Positions 18,374-29,639 of a stretch of DNA of 35,859 bases are shown here, piece by piece (position 1 is the first letter of the stretch; every line of letters starts with the position of its first letter). Location: assembly GCA_037178675.1 (NCBI GenBank), contig JAYMGJ010000566.1, positions 1 to 35,859 of the forward strand, given 5' to 3'. The DNA is from Scleroderma bovista (taxonomy: Eukaryota; Basidiomycota; Agaricomycetes; Boletales; Sclerodermataceae). The position numbers were made by a program, and so were the translations under genes. The notes below the pieces were generated by a model. The model saw nothing but the letters and a program-made list of their open reading frames with translations, was not told where the DNA came from and made no database searches.

Positions 18374-19608
18374 CCACAACTTGGCTGTGCCAAAGGCGGT
18401 GAGTTGTGTAGCATCCGACCACAACATAAGAGCAATGATACGTCAGGGCAGGGCACATCCAAACTCAGGCAGCAAATCCTAGAGTTGATGGTGGGCTATT
18501 AAAAAGCTCTCGGAGGTGTACAGCTCGCCATAAACCCTTACATCCTTGGCCTTATGAGGCAGCTGCCAGCGGAGTTCATAGGGTTCATAATGGAAGAGTC
18601 AATGAGTGGGGTCTGATATATTCTCACGAATGATATCCACCAGGGAGCGATAAAGAAAGCCCTCAACAGTGTATTCCTTTGGGCCAGGGTGCCGAGCACG
18701 ATGATGGAAGGGAGTGCATATCTGAACAGTTGCCTTCTTCCATCCACTATCCCCATCCAACCATTCGCAATCACCCCTAGTTCTGTCGTCTTGAATGCTA
18801 CTGTTGCCAAGTTTTTGGTTGATAGCTGTCCAGTTTGTGTTTCATACATCTTCAGGGTGATATTCTAGGTCTCCGATAATATCGAGGAGCTTCTTAAAGC
18901 CCGCCTGAGACTTGTGGTGTCCCTGATTCCAATACCAATCTCCCAAAAGCAATGAAGTCTTGTTTGGGTATGGATAAAATGGATTGCTAGCATCTGTAAT
19001 ACCTTTGTTAAATTTGGAAGATTTTTCTGCACGACAAAGGGTCCCGCCTTGTCCAGCAAATTTTCCATATCAGGGTCATTGATTGGCAATGAATCTTCAT
19101 CGTACAACCGAAACAAGCCAAAACTATTGGGCTGGGTCTTGATCTTTGGACGTGAGGGAATCAAGGGCAAATGTGGGACTGGGGATGGTGGTGATGCACT
19201 CAGAGGACGGGACAAATGTGAAAGTCCCACTTCACCTGGGTTTCCTTGGGTTTCCACGGGAGCCAATGGCCTTGGTGGCTCCGGTACAATGTCTCGGTAA
19301 TGTGCTGGCAATCGGTGGTTGAGGCAACGTGGCCTCCGCTGGGCTAGTGACAAGGAATCATTGGATTCTGGGTCAACATAGGCCTTGATTCAAATGTAGA
19401 AGGTATCAGAGTGTTCCCAATAATAGTAGCTGTTGGCATACATTGCAGTCTTCTTCTTCCCAAGCACGGCGGAAACATTCCCTTCACAATCCTTGATTTC
19501 ACTCTGAATCTCCACCAGTAAAGTGATCAAATCTCTCTTTTTATCAAGAGAAGCCTTCCAGGCCTTGAGAAGTTTGATGAGTGGAGTACCGTTCCCTGGA
19601 CGTGAACT
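18374..19608 (-). pseudogene. Plavaka-type transposase, N-terminal segment
   Basis: Minus-strand reading from 19608 gives PLIKLLKAWKASLDKKRDL, then KKKTAMYANSYYYWEHSDTF, RRPRCLNHRLPAHYRDIVP, and NSFGLFRLYDEDSLPINDPD. After a frame change best explained by an intron come NPFYPYPNKTSLLLGDWYWN, GWKKATVQICTPFHHRARHP, GPKEYTVEGFLYRSLVDIIR, FHYEPYELRWQLPHKAKDV and WSDATQLTAFGTAKLWP. The latter motifs are characteristic of Plavaka N-terminal halves as I recall them. Stops include a TGA after FYI (consistent with CGA to TGA) and several later ones. The part upstream of RRPRCL is in the same frame, but I cannot confirm it belongs to the same ancestral gene. Confidence 0.75.
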
Positions 19609-19654
19609 CTACGGAACAAAGGTCAGTGATTCAGGACGACTGCTAACAACCTAC

Positions 19655-19903
19655 CTCTGTAGAGAATAGTTCCTCAAAAGAGCCATCAGGCAAAGCACCT
19701 TCACATCCACAAAGGATCAAACAGCTAAATGCTGGGCCAAGCCCTGCGGGCAATGGTTGGACGTTGTTGTTTAAATCGGGAGCCAAATTGGGTAAAATAT
19801 ATGGGTACGAATGTTTGGATAGAGGAGTCCGACGAGGGTCTCGGGTGAAAGAAATTTTCTTCAATGACACTTCCTGAGACATGGGTGGTAGATCAGTGAG
19901 CAC
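19655..19903 (-). pseudogene. Upstream exon joined to the transposase reading (function unknown)
   Basis: An open frame contains SQEVSLKKISFTRDP, PLAPDLNNNVQPLP-like text (SYPYILPNLAPDLNNN) and GPAFSCLILCGCEGALPDGS. It ends at GAG|GTAGGT, and a 46-nt intron (19654-19609, acceptor CCGTAG) links it in frame to SSRPGNGTPLIKLLKAW in the next segment. I recognise no domain. It may be a 5' exon of the Plavaka gene or a neighbouring gene fused by decay. Confidence 0.4.
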
Positions 19904-19920
19904 GATGATGTCTGTGTTTT

Positions 19921-21429
19921 CTTGTGTTGACTCAACTTTGTCCTATTTTACACTCTGATGGCAGCATGAGGAAGCATTTGGCACGAGGTTCACCAATTTA
20001 GCCATAAACGAAATCTACCAGAAATGCCCTTCTTTTTTGGTTGTCACTTGCCTGCAAACAGTTGAGCCCACAAGTTAGAAATATAGTACATGTCAAGGAT
20101 GAATACCCATGCTGAGCATTCCAGTATCGGCATCTGTCTACACAGCAAATTAACTAATGGTGGAACCATCTTGCTAATTGATGGTAGTATTACAGGAATG
20201 GTTGAGAAGAAGAGCTGAGCGGAGACTGAAATGCTTATAAACTGAAATGTACTCACAGTCACGTGACTAGATGAGTAAGCTTGTTTGGTTAGTGCCGGCA
20301 AGGTCTTATTTGGCCTGAGCTTTGTATAGCATAGTCAGCCATATCTTTATTTCATTTCATTTCCCTAGGTGTTCAGGAAGTGCTGTCGCATCGGCGGAAA
20401 CCTTGCTTAATACTTGGTAGCAGTGCACATTAATTGAAGACATACATAATGGCAAATAGCAGGTACTGTTATTAGAGTCAGAGACTTGTCGGTGAGAAGT
20501 ACTAAGGTACCTAATTCCTTTTTTCTTCTTCTGTCTTTTGAAATGGCAATTTTCTCTGGTGTAACATCCTGGCACGACGTAAATCAGCACATGGAGGGAG
20601 GTGAGGGTATGGAAGTGGGGTACTAGGTTAACACACATTTTCTAGATGGCTTCATCTCCCATGGGGGGTCCGGGGCCTTTTTCTGAAAGAGCAGAGCTTT
20701 CCATTGCCGTCCATGCCCTTACAGCAGTGAAAAAGAGAAGCCATTTCCTTGCTGGCATATTGACTGTGCACACATCATTATAAGTGTGTTTCCCGAATGA
20801 ATGAGTTCCCTACCTTGAAAGTGGCAACTGGTACTGTCTTCATCCCTTTTGTTTTTGACGAAAGGAGAACTCAGCGTTGTTCAGAACTACAGAGGAGCAT
20901 AGTTGGCTGTAATATTAGTTCATTTCTTTTTCTCTAGACCAAACTGGTGACTCACCAGATAAAATAACACAAGGCATGATGCAAACCTCATGTGTAAATA
21001 GTACAGGTACTGCAACCCAAGAATGGTTGGCGCCAGAAGAGAAGTGCATCGTGTATTGTGCCCTCGTTAACTCATTAACCATGTATAAACTGTCCACACA
21101 CAATCTTTCGCCCAATCAATTGCTTAACCCGATTTTTGCAACAGAAATGATCACCCGAGGATAAGTCATACACAGTTAAGACGACGGTGTCTATGGCTTT
21201 CATTAAACCATTATCTGAAGGGAACACAATGGAGAACTTCTCTTTTTATTTGGGGTCGAAGGAAATAGCTGTCTTTGGCTAAGGCCATTAAGGTGGCACC
21301 AGCAGTATGGTTTTTGTATGTTAAAAATGCCTAATTAAAATACTGTAACAAATGGTATCTAAAAATGCAATTATCATAGACAATTAGTATTTAATGAACT
21401 ACATTCTTGTTGAACTCGAATGCGGCACA
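19921..21429. other. Stretch without a recognised gene
   Basis: Only short frames with no recognisable motif occur here on either strand. A perfect 12-bp palindrome, AGTCACGTGACT, lies at 20257-20268. The region may hold decayed introns and exons of the same minus-strand locus, but I cannot support any. Confidence 0.3.
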
Positions 21430-22110
21430 TGTCAGAAAATGGGAAAACATCACCCTCCTCTGTAACAACTTGTGTAGATTTCTTCCGACATTCCTTTATC
21501 CACACGACCCTCCCTGCTTTGGCTCCTTTCAACACTAAGCATAAATGATTTTTTTCCAGCAGGACTTGCTGGTGTAAGGAAGCGACTGGGGATCACGAGG
21601 TGTTCAATACCCGAGCCTCTATTGTGACCTGTCACCGTAACGGCGACAGAACCAGGCGGTGCAGGGCCATCTTCGCCACAAAATCAATTGGACACACAGT
21701 CCGGACAACATGTTTACCCAATGATGCCTGAGTGAACCTGACACTGACATTGAAGCCCAAGTGGACGGATGCAAAATCACAGAAATCATCTTGGAAAAGC
21801 CATGGAACACTGCCTATGCCAACCTCAATAACATATGATAAAATAACGAAAAAGGCATACCATAGTCAGGGGTGTCAGGTGCTTTTGAAATGGAGGGTTG
21901 GGGGATGCCATCAGGCGACCATGGTCCCTCTGGTGTGGCGGTAATATCACTAGGGGTGATTTTCCATGGACCCTCTTGAGGGATTTCTGAGGGGGATGGT
22001 GGTGGTGTAGCAGTACAAGGGGCGACAGGGATCGTTACAAATGACTGTTTGTGAAGGGCGATCAGAGCCCGCAACTGTGCCAGAGTAAGTGTTGTGCTGT
22101 TCAACAGCAC
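21430..22110 (-). pseudogene. Minus-strand coding relic of unknown function
   Basis: Reading down from 22110 gives a Pro-rich open stretch (TLAQLRALIALHKQSF, then PPPSPSEIPQEGPW). After a probable short intron near 21815, the reading VPWLFQDDFCDFASVHLGFN, HVVRTVCPIDFVAKMALHRL, HQQVLLEKNHLCLVLKGAKA and GRVVWIKECRKKST continues with two stops. The sustained protein-like composition suggests a former gene on the same strand as the Plavaka relic. I do not recognise the family. Confidence 0.35.
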
Positions 22111-22332
22111 ACCAGTTCTCGCATGGGTATTAGAGGTGCTACCATTCAGAGAGAAGAGAAACTCATGGTGTTGTGATCTGGTTGTTCTTCAGTTGGATTA
22201 ATTGATGGCCAAATAGTGCAACAGAACTGTAGGTTCTCCCGAGGGAGTGAAGCGTGGCCCGACAGCCCTTCTTCTCTCCACTTATAACCCATACGTCATG
22301 ACCAATGAAATTGGATAATCCATTTTCAGAAC

Positions 22333-22704
22333 TGAGACAACCCTAAGGGCAAAACCCAAAGAACTACCACACAGGGACTCTGAGAAGGAAAGGATGCAAG
22401 CGTCTTAGAGCAAAGACCCAAAGAGAGCTCAAATGGAGAGCCTCTGGGTGCTGGATTGCAACAGTATATATACTATACTACATGTGCCCTGTGGGAGGCT
22501 ATCCATGAGGCTGTATGCTGTACGAGGCAGTGAACACAGCTGCCATCCTATGGTAAGGCTATGCTAATGACATCATGGGATACAGCATGTACAGCACAAG
22601 GCTGTAGGCTAGACAGACCTACAGATAAGATGCACTAGATAAAATACTATGCTACGATAAGATAAGATGTCATCTAATTGCAGATAAAAAGTTAGACCAT
22701 TACA
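22333..22704 (-). repeat. 3' LTR of element C
   Basis: The LTR is 372 bp, starting TGTAATGGTC on the minus strand next to a polypurine tract and ending at TTGTCTCA. It is homologous to solo LTR E at 17998-18368, which allowed both ends to be placed. It contains a TATATATAC element. Confidence 0.85.
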
Positions 22705-22720
22705 CTACTCCCCCCTTAGG
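22705..22720 (-). other. Polypurine tract of element C
   Basis: On the minus strand CCTAAGGGGGGAGTAG immediately precedes the LTR start TGTAATGG, a classic plus-strand primer site. It overlaps the last codons of the pol frame, which ends at 22716. Confidence 0.8.
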
Positions 22721-25559
22721 TGCAGGATTCCAGACTGAAAAAGGTAGGTTCAAATATGGTCAGATTCTCTGGGATCTGAGTAAATAATGAGTCGAAGTCC
22801 AACCACACCATATGAAGCTTGCAAGGGACAGGGGGGTTTTCCCTATAAAAATGCTCAACTACCAGAGGAGAATTCTTTAGATTCAACAAGAGTTCCCACA
22901 TTCTTTTGTGTTCTTCATACCCTTTCCAATGTACCAAGTACTGGAGCTGGCATCAATAAATATGGGATGCTACAATATAGTCCACTTTGTACTCTTCATC
23001 GTGTTCTTCTGAAACAAGTACCGGTCTGGGCCGGGAAATGGGTTGTCCAGGGAGTGGACCTAAATAAGGCTTGACTCGGGAAACATTCACTACTGGGTGA
23101 ATCCGAAGAGTTTTCGGGAGCGTAAGCTCAACCGCGTTCGGGGTTACTTGAGTGACCTCATAGGGGCTGATCCATTTTTCCATAAGCTTCTTAGAAGCGT
23201 GATTTAACATATGAAGGTTGTCTGTTGAAAGTCAGACTTGCTGACTGACAGTATAATCTGGGGCAGGATTTCTATGCTTATCTGCCTGAAGCTTCATGTT
23301 GCGTTTAGCCTTCTCGGAAGATTCAATGATTTTGTTAAATATGGCAGTGAAGTCCTTAGCCGCTGGGGCTACTGTCTGCCCTGGCTCTACACCCATACGT
23401 GGGGAATAACTCCAGGTAATTCCAAATGGGGAATCAGTAGTGACCTCTGAGACCGTGTTGTTCCAGACAAACTGGGCAATCTTGACCTATTTAGCCCAAT
23501 CGCCTTCACGATCGCTAACGTAGGTCCGAAGGTACTGGTTGATTTCACGGTTCAACTGCTCCATTTGTCCATCAGTTTGTGGGTGAAAGGCAGTAGACAT
23601 CTTGCACTTTATGCCTAAAAGTCTGTACAACTCCCCCAGGAAGTTGCTTGCAAAGACCGATCCATGGTCGGATATTATGGTGCTAGGAAGTCCATGCTGG
23701 CACCAAATGTGATCTCTGAATAATTCAGCGGTTGAGAGGGCGGTTTCTTCCTTAGTGCACAGCACAAAGACTACTTCTTTGGAGAACCAGTTGACGACCA
23801 CTAGTATATAGTTATAACCGAGGGATTCTGGCATCTTGGTGAAGTCCATTGTGACATCAAGCCATGGTCCTTCTGGGACAGGGAGGGGAAGGAGACTTCC
23901 AGAAGTTTTCTGATTCAAAACCTTTGACTGTTGGCACTACTGACAGTGCTTTACATAGGTTTGGATTTGCTCTTTCATCCCTTTCCAGGAATAGTGCTTC
24001 CTGAGCGCATTAAACATACCTTTAACACCCTTATGCCCAGCGACAGGTGTGTCATGGAAGTCTGTGATCAGTGACTGGCGCTCTTCATAAGTCTGATCAG
24101 TGACGTTGATCGACTTAATAGATACAGGGTTTAACAAGGTTTGATTCTTGTTATCGTTGGAACTAGAGACATAATAGTCCGATTGCCTGCTAAGTGGATC
24201 TGCAACCTGCATCTGGGTTCCTTTTTTATAGATTAATGAGTAGTTGAAGCGCATCATCCACATCTGCCAGCACGCTTGGCACTTAGAGAGGTTCTGCGAC
24301 TTCGTGAAGTACGTTAAGTTATGATGGTCCATATAGATCTCAAAGGCATAAGGAGTGGCCTTGAGATAATGGCACCAGGCCTCTGTTGCTTTTATAATGG
24401 CCAGCATTTCTTTGTCATGAATAGGATAGTTGTGTTCCGGCAGTGTCATAGAGTGTGACATGTATGCTACTGGTCTAAATTCGCCATCCTTGCACTTAAT
24501 GGATATCACTCCCCCGACGGCAAACTCAGACGCATCAGTTTTGAGGTGGAATTCACGGTCCTGGTCGGGGTACTGAAGTACCGGTGCATGAGTAAATGCA
24601 GCCTTCAAGGCTTCAAATGCAGCACGTTCCTTATCACCGAAGTGGAACACAACATCTTTACACATTAATTCCGTCAATGGCCTAGCCATGATTGCATAGT
24701 CTTTAATAAGACATCTATAGAAGTTGCCAAGGCCTAAGAATGCTCAAACCTGTTTGACATTTGTTGGCTCAGGCCACTTTAAAATAGCATTAACTTTTTC
24801 AGGGTCCATCTTTATCCCATCATGTGAGACTATCATTCCAAGGAAGTCGACTTCGGTAACGCGGAAGTGACACTTCTCAGGTTTGACAAACAAGTTGTTA
24901 TCATGTAGACGTTTTAAGACTTCAAGCACGATCCTGTCATGCTTTTCCTGATCATCCGTGTTTGTAAATATCATCAGGTCATCAATATACACCATGCAGA
25001 CATCTGACATATCATGGAAGATTTCATTCATCATCTTCTGGAATGTTGTGGGTGAATTACATAGACCAAAATACATAACAACGGGCTCAAAAGCCCCTTT
25101 GTGTGTTACAAACGCAGCTTTCCACTCATCGCCTTCCTTGATACAGACATTATTATATCCCCAACAAAGATCCATCTTCGTGAAGAGTTTACATCCTTTC
25201 AGCTTGTTGACAAGCTGACTGATCAAGGGTAGTGGGTAGTTATTTTTAATGGTCCACTCATTTAAATAATGATAGTCCTGAACCATGTGCTTTTTGCCAT
25301 CTTTTTTGGGGACAAAGAAGACAGGGGAAGTCTGAGGAGAGATGGATGGGCAAATGTAACCTTTCGCAAGCTGATCATCAACAAAGTCCTCAACTTCCTT
25401 CTGCTCATCCACCGACAGGGGTATCAAATGCCCTTTCTTAGGTGGGAAGTCCTCTCTGAGATCTATTCCATGATCCCATGGCTTCCTAAGTGGCATGTGT
25501 TCTGATGACTTCTTCAAGAAGACATCTAACTATTCCCAGTATTCCCGGGGTACAAGCTT
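22716..25559 (-). pseudogene. Pol of element C: RT to chromodomain, multiple stops
   Basis: From 25559 downward the piece reads through RT (FFVPKKDGKKHMVQDYHYLN, catalytic YIDDLMIF), RNase H (LKTDASEFAVGG), and the integrase zinc region (GHKGVKG..HYSWKG). The integrase core (FHPQTDGQMEQLNREINQYL), a GPY/F-type region and a C-terminal chromodomain-like stretch (YLVHWKGYE) follow. Stops lie at 25530-25532, 24744-24746, 23937-23939, 23487-23489, 23232-23234 and 22953-22955, all in the same continuous reading. At least two replace expected Arg (CGA to TGA), and two look like Trp codons lost. The first catalytic Asp of integrase is Asn (VVVNWFSK instead of the usual VVVDRFSK). It is an old, inactive copy. 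Confidence 0.9.
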
Positions 25560-25564
25560 CTGGG

Positions 25565-26814
25565 TGTCAAGACCGGTTCTCCTCGACGATCTTACTAGGA
25601 GGTCCAGGGGTGCAGGGAACTAATGAGGAGGTAAGTCCTGACACTAGTATGTGCTACTTAGTGCAGAGAGTCAAGTCCGGGTCATACGGACGAAGTCCGG
25701 GCGCTGGAGGAGCACTGGAAGTAAGTCCGGGTTTTGCGGAGTTAGTCCGGACCACGGGAAAGTGGACCGGAGTAAAGTGCAGTTTGTCCGGACGAAGGAC
25801 ATCCCAGAGGTGGGATAAGTCCTGAGAGGTCTAGCGTCGAGTCTGGGACAGAGGTGGCTTTTGCCCTTGTGCAAGTAGGAGACTTGCTAGGATCGGACAT
25901 AGGACCAAGGGGACGAGATAGGACGGAGGCCGGAGTTGGCCGGAGTTCAGGAGAACAAGATGGGATTAGGAGAGCATGGTGGGTAGTACAGAGTGGGGAG
26001 TATCTTAGTCGAGATTTGATCTAAGGAAACTACTAGGCCGGAGTATAGTAGTTTATATAGTAAATGAGAACTAGGGTGAGTATATACGGTGACAAGTAAA
26101 CACCTTAGTTGGGACAAGGGACAGAGCAGAAATGGACAGGAAAATAAAGCAGGTACAGGAAAATAAACCGGAGCGGGAGCAGACACGGGGAACTAGAGAT
26201 ACAGGGACGACAGAGGAAAAGCAGGGACAAGGGAACTAGGTCGGAAGAGGACAGGTAAGGGTCAGAGGTGGACTTAACTAATGTTAAGTCCGGAGCGATG
26301 TCCAGGACCGGAGGAAGTGGGACCGGAGGAAGTGCACGACCGGAGGAAGTGCAAGAGTGGAGGGAGTGCACGAGCGGAGGGAGTGCACAGGTGGAGGAAG
26401 GGTGGAGTAGCCGGAGGAAGGTCCGGAGTTGGACATGGAAATGTCCTAAGCCTTTGGTGGACCTGACAGAGGAAGCGGAGCAGGAGCAGGAGCAGAACTG
26501 AGCCGGAGTTGGATGTACCAGCCGGAGTTGGGCTACGTCGCAGACAAGGCTAAGGGAGTGGCCGGACTGAAACTGGAGTAGCGACTAGTGGTAGGTACAG
26601 GTCCGACACGGAGGAGTTAGACCGCGGATCTGTCTGTAAGAAGACAGGGGTTAGTCCTGAGGCGGAGATGGACGTAGTGACCGGAGTTGAGCTGGAGTGC
26701 AGCTATAGGGCTGGAGATGGCCGGACTAGATCCGGAGTTGCATCTATGCCTAAGGAGAGGTCAGGCGGGCCATGGTTAGACCGGAGTTGCAACTGGAAAA
26801 GTATGGATATGACA
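25565..26814 (-). repeat. Element D: 1250-bp solo LTR related to the A/B LTR, TSD CTGGG
   Basis: On the minus strand it begins TGTCATATCC and ends ACCGGTCTTGACA, flanked by CTGGG at 25560-25564 and 26815-26819. It shares with the A and B LTRs the block GTTTACTTGTCACCGTA, a nearby ACCCTAGTTCT and the GACTTGACA-type end, so it is a diverged and longer relative in antisense orientation. CTATATAAAC serves as its TATA box. It is dense in short CCGGAGT/GTCCGG motifs. Removing it with one TSD copy joins EEAQ to KLVPREYWE of element C in frame. The long apparent frames inside reflect its GC-rich repeats, not genes. Confidence 0.88.
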
Positions 26815-26819
26815 CTGGG

Positions 26820-27461
26820 CCTCTTCGAGGGTTGTCTCATCAATAGCAACCTTTGACTCGTGAGCCTTTAAAGCCTGAACCCAAGTTTCCTGAGATTCAT
26901 TCTGACGTAATAATTTAGTGAAGCGTGTTTCCAAGAGTGACTTGCACTCAGGGGGACACCTAGTTAAATTAACTTGTCCAGTTATCCAATCAATATCAGG
27001 GTTATGCTTTCTAAGCCAGGTGTGGCTGAGGATAAGGGGGACCTTTCCAAGGCAAGTGACTGCACACCAAAGCTTTTCAGTGTGTTTCCAAATACCAACT
27101 GTAAGTAATACATAGTGCATGATATCGCCTTCCTGGTTGCTGGTGCCATCTACATTAAGCACTGGAACAGGCTTTACCAGCTTAGATAACTGTAACCGTC
27201 TATCAAGAGCCCAGCTCTTGTCAACAAAACATCCAGTAGTGCCACTGTCTAGCAGGGCATCTACTTCAATAGTGTTAAGGGGTCTGCGAATGTGGACGGG
27301 TATCGTCACTTCATGTTCCAAGGTGAAGGACCTTCGTAAGTCCAAGAAAGAAACTTCTTTGGTTCCGGTGGGGCTTTCTGGTTCCTTAGATGCCAAGGAA
27401 GGAGAAACTGTGTTATTCAATAGGGAATTAAGCACACACAATTTAACCTCTGGTGCTGAGC
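26820..27461 (-). pseudogene. Element C Gag-Pol part with protease, between B and D
   Basis: The minus-strand frame contains the retropepsin motif DALLDSGTTGCFVD followed by LILSHTWLRKHNPDIDW, as in Ty3/gypsy proteases (the usual I-L-G flap region is changed to LSH). It begins at the B insertion site, where its reading joins GVPAK upstream, and it ends in EEAQ at the D site. No stop is seen in this piece. Confidence 0.85.
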
Positions 27462-27466
27462 CCTTT

Positions 27467-28110
27467 TGTTACGACCATGCCCAACTCCGGGCCTTATCCG
27501 GTCACTCCGGTCGCATCGCAGCTCTACAGCTCTACTCCGGTCGCTCGTCTCCTACTCCGGTCGTGCTCACGCAGATAACCTTCCGTTAAGCACAACCCTT
27601 GGTCTATGCTCCATTCGCTCGTTACCACACTTCGCCGTTTACCCTGTCTTGACGTGAGTTCTCCGTGAACTCGATATATCCTATACCTTGTAGCATTTTC
27701 ACCGGACCTGATTTATTTTACCCGGACCTGACTTTATTTTCATCGGACCTGACCTAGTACTTCCTCCGGTTGTCCCTTGTCCGCCTTTTAGGCTGTTTAC
27801 TTGTCACCGTAAATACTCGACCCTAGTTCTCACTTAGTATAAGTACTCTGTAGATTATCCTGTACTCCTCAGTCTGAAATCAACCATAGTCATCTACTCT
27901 TGTTCTTGTCCATCTCCGTCTTCGTCTCCGTCTCCTCCTCTTGACCGGAACCTATGCAAGGGATCAACGCTCGTTGTCCTTAGTCATTGAATCCAAGCGG
28001 TCACCAACTCCGGCCGGACTAATCCCTTGTCCAGCCCTCTGCCCTCTTCCTTCGTCTGCTTCTGTCCGGACTTGACCGGACCCCCTACCGGAGTAGACCC
28101 GGACTTGACA
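27467..28110 (+). repeat. 5' LTR of element B
   Basis: The LTR starts TGTTACGACCATG and ends GGACTTGACA. TATAAG at 27838 and AGTCTGAAAT at 27871-27880 match the promoter and self-priming positions of element A. Confidence 0.95.
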
Positions 28111-28112
28111 GT

Positions 28113-28122
28113 ATTTCAGACT
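28113..28122 (+). other. Self-priming primer-binding site of element B
   Basis: ATTTCAGACT, two bases after the LTR, is the perfect complement of AGTCTGAAAT at the predicted RNA start (27871-27880). It is identical in A and B. Confidence 0.65.
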
Positions 28123-28179
28123 CACACTTGTGTGGGTTCACTGTTCCATACCCCATACGCAAACTAGCTTCTATTTCTT

Positions 28180-29604
28180 ATGACTATGACTACGCGCTCT
28201 CGTGCTCGTACCGCTGCAGCACTTGCTGAAGAAGCAGGTGCAGTAGACAACCTCCACCTCTCTGCTGCTCATCAAGCCCTGTCTAACCGCAGGCAACCTC
28301 CGGCTTCAGTTAGCCAATTCCAGAGCTTTACAGCTCGAAACCCTACAGCGCCTTTGACTCCGCGTCGAGATGCTGCGTCTCAGAGCCTTCGTGGTTCTGC
28401 AGACTTAGGTCACCACGAATCCGTTTCTGGTGATCGATTCCCTTACCGTCGCGAACCTGCCCGACACCAGTGGTTTGGCCCTGAGGACGGACCCGGAGGT
28501 GATCCGGACGACCCCGGAGATGGCGACAACGATGATGACGATGACGATGACTTCGTCGACGCCATGGACAAGCTAGACCCTGGTCTAGCTGTTTTCCAAA
28601 ACCTAGCAGTCACTGTCAATCGCCTCTCCCGCTCCTCCCGCCGAACCAATGACTCCTCTTCCTCCCGTGCCAAAGTCCGCGAACCGGACACCTTTGATGG
28701 TACAGATCCCAAAAAGCTCAGGACCTTCTTGGTCCAGTGTGAGCTCTGCTTCCAGGATTGCGCCAAAGCGTTCCGCCTAGATAGGGCTAAGGTAACGTTT
28801 GCCCAGTCCTATCTCAAAGGTATGACGTTGGAGTGGTTTGAACCGGACCTCCTCCACTCCGGTGATCTGGCTGACCGTCCACTCTGGATGGACAGTTGGG
28901 TTCACTTCGTCGCTGAGCTCCAGAGCACCTTTGGACCTCATGACCCCATCGCTGATGCAGAGCATCAATTAGAGCACCTCCGGATGAAGGATGCTCACCG
29001 CGTTACGCGGTACATAGTAGACTTCAACCGACTCGCCTCCCAGGTCCAGGACTACGGAGATGGCGCGCTCCGCCGCCTATTCTACTCTGGTCTCCCGGAT
29101 CGCCTCAAGGACGAGATAGCTCGAGTTGGGAAGCCCCTGACTCTACATGGGCTTAGGGCCCTTTGTCAAGAGATCGACGTGTGCTATTGGGAGCGCAAAG
29201 ATGAGATCTCTCGTACGACAAAGACCCAGTCCACCTCATCCCCAACCAAGCCCTCCAACTCCAGAGGCAACTCATCTAACTCCGGTCAGGAGAAATCCAA
29301 GACTGGAAACTCCCCCAGCCCCGCCAACTCTGGCTCATCCAAGACGACCAGCAACCAGTCCTCCTCCGGTTCCAGACCGGACCTAACCAACAAGCTTGGT
29401 AAGGATGGGAAGCTAACCGCAGACAAGCGCAAAAGGCGTCTGGACAACAACCTCTGCATGTTCTGCGGAGGTACCAGTCATTTCGCGGACAACTGTCCAA
29501 AAAAGACCAAAAAGGCCAAGGCTCACGCTGCGCCCATCGCTGCAGAGTCCAGTAAGACGGACTCTACTAACTCGGGTGCCAACTCCAAGTCAAAAAAAGA
29601 GTAA
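28180..29604 (+). CDS. Gag of element B
   Basis: The product is 474 aa, uninterrupted and collinear with Gag of A, from MTMTTRSRARTAAALAEE to the zinc knuckle CMFCGGTSHFADNC. Where A has poly-Asn, B has a run of Asp (DNDDDDDDDF, about 28530-28553). The capsid-like domain and Ser/Thr/Pro linker are conserved. The frame ends TAA after the slippery A AAA AAA. The start ATG at 28180 is the first in frame; the next Met is two codons later. An intact Gag in an element with a dead Pol could still package other copies; that is inference. Confidence 0.92.
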   Translation: MTMTTRSRARTAAALAEEAGAVDNLHLSAAHQALSNRRQPPASVSQFQSFTARNPTAPLTPRRDAASQSLRGSADLGHHESVSGDRFPYRREPARHQWFGPEDGPGGDPDDPGDGDNDDDDDDDFVDAMDKLDPGLAVFQNLAVTVNRLSRSSRRTNDSSSSRAKVREPDTFDGTDPKKLRTFLVQCELCFQDCAKAFRLDRAKVTFAQSYLKGMTLEWFEPDLLHSGDLADRPLWMDSWVHFVAELQSTFGPHDPIADAEHQLEHLRMKDAHRVTRYIVDFNRLASQVQDYGDGALRRLFYSGLPDRLKDEIARVGKPLTLHGLRALCQEIDVCYWERKDEISRTTKTQSTSSPTKPSNSRGNSSNSGQEKSKTGNSPSPANSGSSKTTSNQSSSGSRPDLTNKLGKDGKLTADKRKRRLDNNLCMFCGGTSHFADNCPKKTKKAKAHAAPIAAESSKTDSTNSGANSKSKKE

Positions 29605-29639
29605 GCAGCTCCCGGACCTCCGCACAACCGGCAAGCTGT
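29592..29639 (+). promoter_or_regulatory. Programmed -1 frameshift signal, element B
   Basis: The same heptamer A AAA AAA (29592-29598), GAGTAA spacer and stem-loop as in A are present. The 3' arm has changed from GAGCTGC to AAGCTGT, which leaves a wobble and a mismatch and weakens the stem. Both changes are at CpG sites. Confidence 0.65.

Noticed and set aside
20257..20268. Perfect palindrome AGTCACGTGACT containing CACGTG
   Set aside because: It could be a bHLH site, but a single short palindrome with no adjacent supported gene is not enough.
25900..26510. Open frames within the G-rich CCGGAGT-dense region
   Set aside because: The region is a solo LTR with a clean target duplication; the frames are repeat-driven and carry no domain.
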